64,000 nt of DNA from Flavobacterium flavigenum (GTDB lineage Bacteria; Bacteroidota; Bacteroidia; Flavobacteriales; Flavobacteriaceae), in assembly GCF_027111255.2 (NCBI RefSeq), contig NZ_CP114285.2:3844001-3908000 (forward strand), given 5' to 3'. The translations under genes were made by a program, and so were the position numbers. Positions 48,401 through 57,312 of the stretch are shown here, one piece after another (positions within the stretch are counted from its first letter, which is position 1; each line of letters starts with the position of its first letter). The notes under the pieces were generated by a model. It made no database searches and was not told where the DNA came from. It was given only the letters and a program-made list of their open reading frames with translations.

Positions 48401-49264
48401 ATGAAAAAGTATCCGGTTTATAGTGTGGAAAATTTTAGCTGTAATGATATTCATCGTGAATTTTATGTGAATACTTTTAAGGAGCATTTAAAAAGCCATA
48501 GTTTTATAGAAGAACCGCATCGGCATGATTCGTATTTGATGGTGTTTTTTACGAATGGTTCCGGAATACATGAAATTGATTTTGACCGTTTTGAAATTAA
48601 AAAGGGAAGTTTGTTTGTCCTTCAGCCCGGACAAATGCACCATTGGAGTTTGTCTGATGATATTGAGGGTTTTGTGATTATATTTTCGCAGGAACTTTAT
48701 AATTTATATTTCGGGCAGAAAAAAATCAACGATTACAATTTTTATCATTCGATTCACAATCGACCCGAAATGCTTTTCGAAACTGCAGAACTACCTAAAA
48801 TTTTGCCTTATTTTAATCTTTTGATTGAAGAAAACAGCCGGCAGAGAAATCTCCAACTGGATAAAATGCTGAATTTACTGGATTGTATTCATATCGAAAT
48901 TTCGCGAAAATATGGGGAAACGTATTCACACAAAACGCATTCTTATAATATTAAAATAAGTGCTTTCGAAAAGCTTTTGGAAGAATATTTTAAAGAAGAG
49001 AAATCTCCCTCTTTTTATGCGGACAAACTTAATATCACGCTGAAACACCTCAATCGGATTTGTAATGAAATATTGCAAAAAACGGCTACTGATGTGATTA
49101 TGGATAGGGTAATTTTGGAAATCAAACGAATGCTGACAGATAAACAATTAGCGGTTAATGAAATCGCTTCAGCTGTTGGGTATGATGATTACTCTTATTT
49201 TTCAAGGGTTTTCAAAAAACAAACCGGAATTTCTCCAACGGCTTTTCGGGAATTGAAAAATTAA
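48401..49264 (+). CDS. AraC-family transcriptional regulator
   Basis: A 287-residue protein with an N-terminal cupin-like ligand domain (SFIEEPHRHDSYLMVFFTNG ... LFVLQPGQMHHW) and a C-terminal AraC HTH pair (FYADKLNITLKHLNRIC and VNEIASAVGYDDYSYFSRVF). The effector and targets are unknown. It lies convergent to the nitrate gene cluster with an inverted repeat between. Confidence 0.9.
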   Translation: MKKYPVYSVENFSCNDIHREFYVNTFKEHLKSHSFIEEPHRHDSYLMVFFTNGSGIHEIDFDRFEIKKGSLFVLQPGQMHHWSLSDDIEGFVIIFSQELYNLYFGQKKINDYNFYHSIHNRPEMLFETAELPKILPYFNLLIEENSRQRNLQLDKMLNLLDCIHIEISRKYGETYSHKTHSYNIKISAFEKLLEEYFKEEKSPSFYADKLNITLKHLNRICNEILQKTATDVIMDRVILEIKRMLTDKQLAVNEIASAVGYDDYSYFSRVFKKQTGISPTAFRELKN

Positions 49265-49270
49265 ATTTTC

Positions 49271-49360
49271 AAACCATATAAGTAATGTAAGTTCATTGAA
49301 GCTCTGAGACTAATTCATTCAAAAGCAAAACTTACATTTCTTATATCACTTATATGGTTT
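49271..49360. repeat. Complete AAACCATATAAG inverted repeat
   Basis: The left arm AAACCATATAAGTAATGTAAGTT and the right arm (AACTTACATTTCTTATATCACTTATATGGTTT region) are near complements. One arm is duplicated at 8323. It lies between two convergent 3' ends and could serve as a double terminator. Confidence 0.7.
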
Positions 49361-49365
49361 AGAAT

Positions 49366-50799
49366 CTATGCAGTAACCGTTTCTAAAATTTTGAAATTGC
49401 TTTTTGGTGCTTCGCATAAAGAGCAGCAATAGGTTTCGGCTAAATCTGTGAATAAAATGCCTTTTGGAATATTCTGGCCGGCATCGCCATATTCAGGATT
49501 ATAGAGAGAAAGACATTCCTGACATTGGTAAATATCCATTTTAGGTTTTTCTTTTTTCTGATTGTTTTCAACTGTTTCGGGAACTAAATTTCCTAATTCC
49601 TCAAAGTATTTTCGGCTTAATTCTATCAAAATGGTTGGCAGTTCCAACTTGTCAATATCCTGTGAATGCACAATATATTCTCGTGTATTAGGATCAAAAT
49701 TCTTCGCATACAAAACATTGTAAGTATCACGAATCTTGATTGATTCCAAATCTTTGGGTAAATCATTTTTCTCCACTACAATAGAAGTAAAATAATGCCC
49801 ATCGCGATTGTATTCAGAGATTCCGAAATTTAATCCGTAGGTACTGATGTCAAACTGATCAAGCGTACGAACCAAAAATGTTTTCAGGTTCAGCGCCCAT
49901 TCCATTGCAACAGGCAAATGCCAGTTTAGTTCCAGAAGTGAATGGCGTACATTGATTCCTTTTTTGCCTAAAAACTTCTCCCATTCCAGTTTTCGGTCTT
50001 TCGGGATTCCTTTGACGATAAATGATTTCCATGGCGTGATACAGATTTTCCCAATTTTGCAATCGAAACATAAATCACACATTTCTTTTAGGAACTCCAA
50101 ATCGTAAAGATTGTTTCTCCAATACAAGCCAAGCCAATATTGGTCAATCCCCATTCGATTCATTCCTTCATAATACGGAAAAGGATAAAATGGAACATTC
50201 AGCGGTTTGTCAATTGTTCTGTTGTTGGTATCCAAAGCTTCGGTAACCAAACTAAAAATCAGGTCAATTCCGCAGGATTCTTCAGTGGTAACGATGCGCT
50301 CAATTTCATAGTAAAATGTCGCAATATCCCAGCTGTAAATCAATACCGGATAGACTTCCATACGCTGCCACTTCGGCAAACGAATATAGAGATACCAGTA
50401 ATCTTCATGCTCGGAAGCAATAAAATTAAGATGTCCTGTAAACAATGGAACCAGTTGCTGCTTAGGGTCGTTGATGTTTACCTTGAGTTTAGGCTGATCT
50501 TTAAATTGTTCTAAAATATATAAAAACTTATTTCCGGTAAGCCAGTTGGTATTCCTGAAAATATCGGTAGAAACATAAGAGGAAACGATATTGTTACCGC
50601 TTTTTTCATCCGGAAAAACAAAATGATGTTTCCCCATTTTTTCTTTCTCCAAAGCTTTAAAACCTTTTGGAAAAATAATATCCTGTCTTGAACCAAATGA
50701 AATCGAATCCAAACCCTGATCCATTGCCATATTGACAACTTCTCTAAGTTCTCCCGGCGAAATAACGCCTCCTTTTACTATTAATCTCGTTAATTCCAT
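49366..50799 (-). CDS. Sulfite/nitrite-reductase-like protein with a C-terminal rubredoxin
   Basis: A 477-residue protein. The first 410 residues resemble one half of an assimilatory nitrite/sulfite reductase: GGVISPGELREVVNMAMDQG (ferredoxin-like half) and CDLCFDCKIGKICITPW (a cysteine cluster followed by the ITPW motif seen in NirA/CobG proteins). The C-terminal 50 residues are a rubredoxin: CQEC and CSLC knuckles around a GQNIPKGILFTDL loop. It lies 153 bases downstream of the fused nitrate reductase on the same strand. It may carry electrons or sirohaem for that system, but whether it is catalytic cannot be told. Confidence 0.8.
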   Translation of the reverse strand: MELTRLIVKGGVISPGELREVVNMAMDQGLDSISFGSRQDIIFPKGFKALEKEKMGKHHFVFPDEKSGNNIVSSYVSTDIFRNTNWLTGNKFLYILEQFKDQPKLKVNINDPKQQLVPLFTGHLNFIASEHEDYWYLYIRLPKWQRMEVYPVLIYSWDIATFYYEIERIVTTEESCGIDLIFSLVTEALDTNNRTIDKPLNVPFYPFPYYEGMNRMGIDQYWLGLYWRNNLYDLEFLKEMCDLCFDCKIGKICITPWKSFIVKGIPKDRKLEWEKFLGKKGINVRHSLLELNWHLPVAMEWALNLKTFLVRTLDQFDISTYGLNFGISEYNRDGHYFTSIVVEKNDLPKDLESIKIRDTYNVLYAKNFDPNTREYIVHSQDIDKLELPTILIELSRKYFEELGNLVPETVENNQKKEKPKMDIYQCQECLSLYNPEYGDAGQNIPKGILFTDLAETYCCSLCEAPKSNFKILETVTA

Positions 50800-50890
50800 G
50801 TCTTTAATTTTGTTTGCTTCGCCAATTCGGCTTCCAGCCTCGAGTCAAGTTTCAAGTTTTTTTAGTTTCAAGTTTTATGTGCAGTTCCAG

Positions 50891-50936
50891 AAACCTGAAA
50901 CTTTAAACCTGAAACTTTAAACCTGAAACCTGAAAC
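50891..50936. repeat. Tandem 14-bp repeat AAACCTGAAACTTT
   Basis: Two perfect tandem copies and a partial third fill the gap between the rubredoxin-type gene and nasA. The same word family appears after clpP (2565) and between the permease and ATPase genes (59610-59638). Confidence 0.7.
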
Positions 50937-50952
50937 AAAAGAAACTAAAATA

Positions 50953-53900
50953 CTATACTTTACACTTTGCTAAAATCTCTTTAACCTCTGTTTTACAGCT
51001 TCCACAGCCTAATCCTGCTCCGGTGTTTTTACATAAATCGGTAAAATTATTTACACCGCTTTTAATGGTTTCTTCGATGTTTCCGGCACCAACCTGACTG
51101 CAGGAACATACTAATTTTCCGAGAACAGGCTTGGCATTTGAACTTCCTCTAAGCAATAAATTTCGTTTTTCAGACAATTCTATTTTGCTCTCAATCATGG
51201 TTTTGAATTCGGCAAATTCGTTTTTGTCCCCCATTAAAATAGCGCCTACCAATAAATCATTCTTAACGATACATTTTTTGTAATAACGCTGTTTCAGATC
51301 AGAGAAAACAATTTCTTCGTATGAATCGTCGTTTTCCGGAATTTCTACTTCTCCAATACTACATAAGCTAATATCTTCCAGTTTCAGGATGTTCATTAAA
51401 ATCGAGCCTTTGTAATAACTGCTGATGTCTCCCGCTAAAAAGTTAGCCAGAATATCTGCCTGCTCTTCTGCTGCTGATGTGATTCCGAATAGTCTGTTAT
51501 TAAATTCGGCAATTTCTCCAATGGCATAAATATCAGGGTTTGAGGATTGTAAATACTGGTTTACTTTTACCCCCCGACCACATGCAATACCGGTTTCCCT
51601 TGCAATTTCAATGTTAGGAATCGTTCCAATCGTATATACAATAGCATTTGCGGTAAGGATTCGTCCACTTTTTAAAGCGATTTCAAGCTCGTTTTCGTTA
51701 TCGGTTTCAAAAACAGTACTTACCTCGTTATCAAAATAAATCTGGATATCACGAAGTTGTACTTCCTCGGCCAGTAATTTGCTCGAAATTCGGTCCAGCT
51801 GGCGTTCCATCAATCTGGAAGCCCTTTGTATGATAGTTGTTTTTACTTTTTTATGTTTTAAAGCCGCTGCTAATTCTAATCCTAATAAACCTCCGCCAAC
51901 GATCACTACATGCTGTTCTTCCGGAGGTAAATTGGTATTGTCAAGGTGTGCTTTTAAACGATCGGCATCCTCTTTTCGTCTCACAGTAAAGCGTCCCGGC
52001 AAATGTAATTGTGCATTTTCAGGTACAAAAGGACGGCTTCCGGTAGCCAGAATCAATGAATCATAAGAATGTCTGTCTCCGTTACTGTCGATAATTGTTT
52101 TTTCTGCAGCATTTATTTTACCAACGGCAACACCGGCATTCATGGTAATTTTCAATTTGTTTAATGCTTCTCCATCTTTTACCTTTAATAATTGCTGCCA
52201 CGTAAATTCGCCTGTCATATATTCAGGAAGCAATACACGATTGTAAAACGGATTTATTTCATTTGAAAAAACAATAATTTCATCAGTAGAATTGAATTCT
52301 CGATAATTTTGAATGAAACGGAAAGCAGCTGCTCCCGCCCCCACAATTGCAATTTTCTGAAACGGTTTTACGTATTTCGCAATAGAAACCGTGGTGTATT
52401 TAAAATCCGGTTCTTTTGAAATTGGATCAACAAGTGTAATGGTTAAATTATTAGTCCGGTTCAAATCATTTTCAAGTTGTTTTCCCCAGTGCATTGGCAG
52501 AAAAACTACTTTTTCCCTGATCGAATCGGTAACTTTTGCTTTTACGCGAACCTCTCCGTTTTTGCTGCTTACGACAACAATATCCCCATCTTTAATATCC
52601 GATTTAAAAGCATCAATCGGGTTAATTTCAAGAACAGGACTTGGTGTATGCGTCATTAAACGTGATACTTTTCCGGTTTTAGTCATCGTATGCCATTGGT
52701 CACGAACCCTGCCTGTGGTAAGGATAAAAGGAAATTGAGGTGTTGGCTGCTCTGAAGTATTTTCAATAGCTACGGGTAAATTAAAAATGGCTTTTTGAGA
52801 AGGCGTATAGAATTTTTTATCCGTAAAAAGACGAGGTGTTCCCGGATGTCCGTAATCAGGAACCGGCCATTGAAAAGTCCCTTCGTTTTTTAATCGGTTA
52901 TAATTTAAGAATGAAATATCAATATTGGTGTTTTTGGTCAGTGCGCAATGCTCTTTGTAGATTTCTTCGGCATTATTAAAATTGAAGCCGTTGAAATTCA
53001 TTTTTTTAGCAAAGCGAATTAAAATTTCAATATCCGGAAGTGCTTCTCCGGGAGGATTGATTCCTTTTGGTAAATACGCAATTCTGCGTTCAGAATTGGT
53101 CATTGTGCCTTCTTTTTCAAGCCATCCTGCTGCAGGCAATAATAAATCGGCATATTTAGCGGTATCCGCATTATGTGAAATATCCTGAACGACAACAAAT
53201 TTAGCATTTTGTAATGCTTTTTCGATACGACGGGAATCAGGTAAGCTTACTAACGGATTGGTACAGATAATCCAAACGGCTTTCATTTTGCCTGATTCCA
53301 GTGCTTCGAACATTTCGGTTGCGGTTAAACCCGGTTTTTCTGAAATTGCATCGACTCCCCAAAAATCTGCTACTTCTTTTCGGTGTTCCGGATTAGCAAG
53401 ATCTTTATGAGCAGCCAGTAAACTTGCCATTCCACCAACTTCACGACCTCCCATTGCATTAGGCTGACCTGTTAGTGAAAAAGGCCCTGAACCCGGCTTG
53501 CCTATCTGACCTGTTAAAAGCGAAAGGTTAAGTAAAGCGGTGTTTTTATCTACTCCAACGGCACTCTGGTTTAATCCCATTGCCCATAGTGAGATAAAAC
53601 CTTTTGCTTTTCCAATGGTATCCGCAGCCAGTTTAATATCGTTAACTGAAATTCCGCATAATTTTGAGGCTTTTTCCAGTGAAGTTCCTAAAACTAAATC
53701 TTTATATTGTTTGAAATTTTCAGCATGGTTTTTTACAAAATCGTGATCTACATATCCTTTTTCGATGATGCGTTTGGCCATCGCATGATATAAAATAATA
53801 TCAGAGCCCGGAATAATCTGCAAATGTAAATCGGCGAAAGCAGCTGTATCGGTTCTCCTTGGATCGATTACAATAATTTTTACTTTCGGATTATTTTCTT

Positions 53901-54471
53901 TGTGTTTTTCCAGTCTTCTAAATAAAATAGGATGACACCAGGCAGGATTTGCGCCTGTGATTAAAAAAGTATCAGCCAGCTCAATATCATCGTATGCAAT
54001 TGGAACTGAGTCTTCACCAAATGTTTTTTTATACCCAACTACGGCAGAACTCATACAAAGTCTGGAATTGGTATCTATATTATTGGTCTTTAAAAAACCT
54101 TTTACTAACTTGTTTACTAAATAATATTCTTCAGTTAAACATTGTCCCGAAATATAAAAACCAACGCTATCGGGTCCGTGTTTTTTTATAATTGAAGAAA
54201 AAACTGCTGCAGCACGATCAATCGCAGTATCCCAGCTTACACGCTCCAAAGGATACGATTTGCTTCCGCGCATTTGCGGATACAAAATCCTGTCTGAAGT
54301 ATCATTTACAACATAATGCAAGTTTCTTCCTTTAGAACATAACATTCCTTTATTTACCGGATGATCTTTGTCTCCTTCAACCATTACACCACTTTTCGGA
54401 TCATTTGTAACGATGATTCCGCAGCCAACGCCACAATAGGAACAGGTAGTTTTGATTTTTGTGTTTTGCAT
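50953..54471 (-). CDS. nasA: Three-part assimilatory nitrate reductase fusion
   Basis: At 1172 residues this is unusually long. Residues 1 to about 690 are a NasA/NapA-type molybdenum enzyme: [4Fe-4S] ligands C10, C13, C17 and C45, and the molydopterin-binding end (QWHTMTKTGKVSRLMTH). Residues about 715-1100 are an FAD/NAD(P) oxidoreductase (IAIVGAGAAAFRFI, then VIVGGGLLGLELAAA near 860) like the N-terminus of NirB. Residues about 1120-1168 are a BFD-like [2Fe-2S] module (VCSCSQVGAGNIEETI, GLGCGSCKTEV). So electron input from NAD(P)H and nitrate reduction sit on one chain. The promoter is shared with the divergent Crp/Fnr gene region. Confidence 0.9.
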   Translation of the reverse strand: MQNTKIKTTCSYCGVGCGIIVTNDPKSGVMVEGDKDHPVNKGMLCSKGRNLHYVVNDTSDRILYPQMRGSKSYPLERVSWDTAIDRAAAVFSSIIKKHGPDSVGFYISGQCLTEEYYLVNKLVKGFLKTNNIDTNSRLCMSSAVVGYKKTFGEDSVPIAYDDIELADTFLITGANPAWCHPILFRRLEKHKENNPKVKIIVIDPRRTDTAAFADLHLQIIPGSDIILYHAMAKRIIEKGYVDHDFVKNHAENFKQYKDLVLGTSLEKASKLCGISVNDIKLAADTIGKAKGFISLWAMGLNQSAVGVDKNTALLNLSLLTGQIGKPGSGPFSLTGQPNAMGGREVGGMASLLAAHKDLANPEHRKEVADFWGVDAISEKPGLTATEMFEALESGKMKAVWIICTNPLVSLPDSRRIEKALQNAKFVVVQDISHNADTAKYADLLLPAAGWLEKEGTMTNSERRIAYLPKGINPPGEALPDIEILIRFAKKMNFNGFNFNNAEEIYKEHCALTKNTNIDISFLNYNRLKNEGTFQWPVPDYGHPGTPRLFTDKKFYTPSQKAIFNLPVAIENTSEQPTPQFPFILTTGRVRDQWHTMTKTGKVSRLMTHTPSPVLEINPIDAFKSDIKDGDIVVVSSKNGEVRVKAKVTDSIREKVVFLPMHWGKQLENDLNRTNNLTITLVDPISKEPDFKYTTVSIAKYVKPFQKIAIVGAGAAAFRFIQNYREFNSTDEIIVFSNEINPFYNRVLLPEYMTGEFTWQQLLKVKDGEALNKLKITMNAGVAVGKINAAEKTIIDSNGDRHSYDSLILATGSRPFVPENAQLHLPGRFTVRRKEDADRLKAHLDNTNLPPEEQHVVIVGGGLLGLELAAALKHKKVKTTIIQRASRLMERQLDRISSKLLAEEVQLRDIQIYFDNEVSTVFETDNENELEIALKSGRILTANAIVYTIGTIPNIEIARETGIACGRGVKVNQYLQSSNPDIYAIGEIAEFNNRLFGITSAAEEQADILANFLAGDISSYYKGSILMNILKLEDISLCSIGEVEIPENDDSYEEIVFSDLKQRYYKKCIVKNDLLVGAILMGDKNEFAEFKTMIESKIELSEKRNLLLRGSSNAKPVLGKLVCSCSQVGAGNIEETIKSGVNNFTDLCKNTGAGLGCGSCKTEVKEILAKCKV

Positions 54472-54542
54472 CCTGGTTATTTTAAATACTACAATTGTTG
54501 TCTTTGATAAGTCTTCAGATAAAGCACTTATATAAAGTTATA

Positions 54543-54550
54543 CAAAAATA
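54543..54550 (-). promoter_or_regulatory. nasA -7 box (TATTTTTG)
   Basis: CAAAAATA on the plus strand; exact match on the minus strand. The operator-like palindrome overlaps its upstream base, the same geometry as at nirB. Confidence 0.6.
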
Positions 54551-54573
54551 AGTATTTTTACGTATAAATACTT
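54550..54573. promoter_or_regulatory. Candidate tandem operator at nasA
   Basis: Two overlapping 14-mers: AAGTATTTTTACGT (54550-54563) and ACGTATAAATACTT (54560-54573). The whole forms a 13-base-arm inverted repeat if flanking bases are included. NarL-type heptamers ATAAGTA (54548-54554) and TACTTAT (54569-54575) bracket it. Same word as at nirB and the porin promoter. Confidence 0.55.
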
Positions 54574-54738
54574 ATTTTGTGAATTTATTTTTTTATTTTT
54601 GAATCAAAATAAATAATGAACAGAATCGTACTGCAAAACAGTAACTAGTGAATAGTCATTAGTAATTAGTCTGAAGGCACAGATTTAGCAAGTTAAACTA
54701 ATCACTATGGACTTAAGGAAACAATAAAAAACTATCCC

Positions 54739-55446
54739 ATGAAAGAAGAAATGGCCATTTGTGATACCTGTGCAAACGAGAACTGTTTTATAAAAAAGCA
54801 CCTGCATCTGGAGCAGATGAAGGAGTATATCTCAAAAAAACACAGTTTTGTCTGCAAAAAATCGCATCAGTTTATTATTGAAGGTGCTCCTCTTCAGGGA
54901 CTTTATTTTATCTGTAAAGGTAAAGTAAAAACAGTAAAAACCGGGATTAACGGTCGTGAGCAGATTGTTCGGCTAACTAAAAACGGCGATACCATCGGAT
55001 TTCGTGGTTTTGGAACCAGTAAACGATATCTTATTGGTGCTTATGCCCTGGAAGATACAGTTTTATGTAATTTCAGTAATGAAACTATGATGGATATCCT
55101 TAAAAATGTTCCGGAGTTTACGTATGCCCTGATGTTGTTTTATGCAGATGAATTAAACAAAAGTGAGAATAACATTCGAAAAATCGCCCACATGAATGTA
55201 CGTGAACGTGTAATTGATTTGCTGTTGTACATTCACAAAAAATTTGGCCAGAATAATAATGGTTTGATTGAAATTGAATTATCCCGTAAGGAAATCGCCG
55301 ACTTTGCCGGAACTACAGAGGAACAAGCTATACGCATACTTTCAAGCCTAAAAAAAGAAATCCTTATCAAAACTGTCGGTAAAAGAATCGGTCTATTATC
55401 TCCTTCTAAACTGCAATCCGAAATAATGGAACATAAGTATTTTTAA
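54739..55446 (+). CDS. Crp/Fnr-family regulator with an N-terminal cysteine cluster
   Basis: A 235-residue regulator with a cNMP-like barrel (about 38-130) and a winged HTH (SRKEIADFAGTTEEQAIRIL). The N-terminus has C8, C11 and C16 (ICDTCANENC, C-x2-C-x4-C), close to the C-x2-C-x5-C pattern of E. coli FNR, and C110 could be the fourth ligand, so it may bind an oxygen-sensitive [4Fe-4S] cluster. It lies between nasA and the porin/nrt operon and is the natural candidate regulator of them. Whether it is an activator or repressor cannot be told. Confidence 0.88.
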   Translation: MKEEMAICDTCANENCFIKKHLHLEQMKEYISKKHSFVCKKSHQFIIEGAPLQGLYFICKGKVKTVKTGINGREQIVRLTKNGDTIGFRGFGTSKRYLIGAYALEDTVLCNFSNETMMDILKNVPEFTYALMLFYADELNKSENNIRKIAHMNVRERVIDLLLYIHKKFGQNNNGLIEIELSRKEIADFAGTTEEQAIRILSSLKKEILIKTVGKRIGLLSPSKLQSEIMEHKYF

Positions 55447-55779
55447 AAGAATACAGATTTCTGTTATTATTCATCATTTCTTCTTTATCACAAGCATATT
55501 TAAGCATTTCGGGTAAACACTTAGAAACAATTCTAAGTATATTTTTAAGTTATTTGGCTTTATAGGCTAAAAAAAACATGTCTCCAGATCTTTATTTTCA
55601 TTTTCTCCAAACTATATTTTCTTTAAAATGCCATTCTTATCTCCAATGTAAGTAAATGCAATCCCTTATTTCACCTACATTGATTTGAAATTTATGCGAT
55701 AACGCAGTAAATAAATTGACTTTAAAACGTTTTTTTTAGCTAAAAAAAGATGTTTCTATATGGTAAAAACATAATACTT

Positions 55780-55793
55780 AAGTATTAATACGT
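55780..55793. promoter_or_regulatory. Candidate operator AAGTATTAATACGT at the porin promoter
   Basis: A 14-bp palindrome related to the nirB and nasA sites, ending three bases before the -7 box. An overlapping perfect palindrome AATACTTAAGTATT is at 55773-55786. Confidence 0.5.
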
Positions 55794-55796
55794 ATG

Positions 55797-55804
55797 TAAG
55801 TTTG
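55797..55804 (+). promoter_or_regulatory. -7 box (TAAGTTTG) of the porin-nrt operon
   Basis: Exact TAnnTTTG match, 27 bases before the porin ATG at 55832. The upstream TTG start candidate at 55802 would lie inside it, supporting the ATG. The remaining gap from 55447 shows no other feature. Confidence 0.55.
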
Positions 55805-55831
55805 CTTCATACTAATCAAAAACAAATTATT

Positions 55832-57283
55832 ATGTTTCAATTAACCAACTTTAAACCAATCACGCAGATTTCAAAAAAAGAGCGTTTTTTTAATAGAAAA
55901 TTTTCAAAATCTATTTTATTAGCATTTGTCATTACATGCTTTTCTCAATATGAAGCTCAGGCACAGTTTACACTTACGGGTCAGGTAAGACCTCGTGTAG
56001 AAGTACGTGCAGGACAAGGGACTTTACAACAAGATGGCGACAAAGCAGCTATTTTTACAAGCCAAAGAACAAGATTATCTGCCGGATATTCAGGATATCG
56101 TTTTAAAATTTTTACCAGTTTACAAGATGTTCGCGTTTGGGGGCAGGATGCTTCATCAATCAACAGAACAACTACTGAGGCCAATAACGGAATTCTACTT
56201 CACGAGGCCTGGGCTGAAATTTCTTTAGTAGATACACTAAGTACTATTCAGAATTTATCTGTAAAAGCAGGGCGTCAGGAAATTTCTTATGATGATCAAA
56301 AAGTATTAGGAGGTTTGGATTGGTTACAGCAGGCGAGACGACACGATGCAATCATCCTGAAATATGCCAACAAAGGCTGGATTGCAGATATAGGGGCTGC
56401 CTTCAACCAAAATAAAGAATTAAATACCGGAACAATTTACAACGGAACAAACCCGGCTTATGGAGCAGGTACAAACGGAATCGGAACTATGTATAAATCA
56501 TTTCAGTATGCTTACATCGGTAAAAAATTCTTTTTTGGTGATTTGTCTTTTCTCTTTTTTAAAGATGATTTTAATAAATACACCAACGTCACAGCAGGAA
56601 CACCTCCTGTGACTACTAAAGTAAATAGCGAAGGCGTGTGGAGCAGAAACACGACCGGAGTTTACTATAACGTAAATGCAACCCGAAAATTAAATTTCAT
56701 GGGAAGCTACTACTACCAAGGGGGGCATGATAAAGACGGAAGATCTTTAAATGCTAATTTATTTTCTATTACTTCAACGTATCAGATTGGAAGAAAATTA
56801 TTTGTAGGTCCCGGAGTTGATTACTTATCCGGTGATGATGGTTCTAAAGCCGTTACTGCTGATTCTAAAAATAACCGCTTTGACCCATTGTACGGAACGC
56901 CGCATAAATTCTGGGGAAGCATGGATTACTTTTATGCTGCTAATGGATTCGGAAAGCAGGGCTTGCTGAATTACTTCTTTAAAATAAAATACAATGCCAA
57001 AGACAATCTGACTTTAGCTTTAGATGTACACGGATTTGAATCGGCAAATACATTATCTAATGGCGCAGGAGGAGAATTAGACTCTTATCTGGGAACCGAA
57101 TTAGACTTAACAGTAAAATACAATTTAACCAAAATGATCAATATTGAAGGCGGGTATTCTATTATGAAAGCTACCAATTCAATGGCTTCTGCAGCAGTTA
57201 AAAATGTTGCCAATGCCGATTTGAATCCACAATTTGCTTATGTAATGCTAAACATCAAACCAAATTTTTTAGCCAAAAAATAA
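55832..57283 (+). CDS. Alginate-export-like outer-membrane porin
   Basis: A 483-residue beta-barrel protein with a signal peptide (cleavage near AQA, before QFTLTG). The mature part begins FTLTGQVRPRVEVRAGQG and has the alginate_exp layout: SQRTRLSAGYSGYRFKIFTS, then KAGRQEISYDDQKVLGGLDW and a barrel-type terminal strand. It probably lets small anions through the outer membrane. The ABC nitrate importer genes follow 29 bases later, so nitrate entry is the likely role here rather than alginate. The ATG lies 27 bases after the -7 box. Confidence 0.85.
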   Translation: MFQLTNFKPITQISKKERFFNRKFSKSILLAFVITCFSQYEAQAQFTLTGQVRPRVEVRAGQGTLQQDGDKAAIFTSQRTRLSAGYSGYRFKIFTSLQDVRVWGQDASSINRTTTEANNGILLHEAWAEISLVDTLSTIQNLSVKAGRQEISYDDQKVLGGLDWLQQARRHDAIILKYANKGWIADIGAAFNQNKELNTGTIYNGTNPAYGAGTNGIGTMYKSFQYAYIGKKFFFGDLSFLFFKDDFNKYTNVTAGTPPVTTKVNSEGVWSRNTTGVYYNVNATRKLNFMGSYYYQGGHDKDGRSLNANLFSITSTYQIGRKLFVGPGVDYLSGDDGSKAVTADSKNNRFDPLYGTPHKFWGSMDYFYAANGFGKQGLLNYFFKIKYNAKDNLTLALDVHGFESANTLSNGAGGELDSYLGTELDLTVKYNLTKMINIEGGYSIMKATNSMASAAVKNVANADLNPQFAYVMLNIKPNFLAKK

Positions 57284-57312
57284 ATTCTAAATAACTTTTA
57301 AATCTATTTAAA

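Noticed and set aside
50891..50936. CRISPR-like AAACCTGAAACTTT repeats
   Set aside because: The units are directly adjacent without spacers, and the same word is dispersed through the window.
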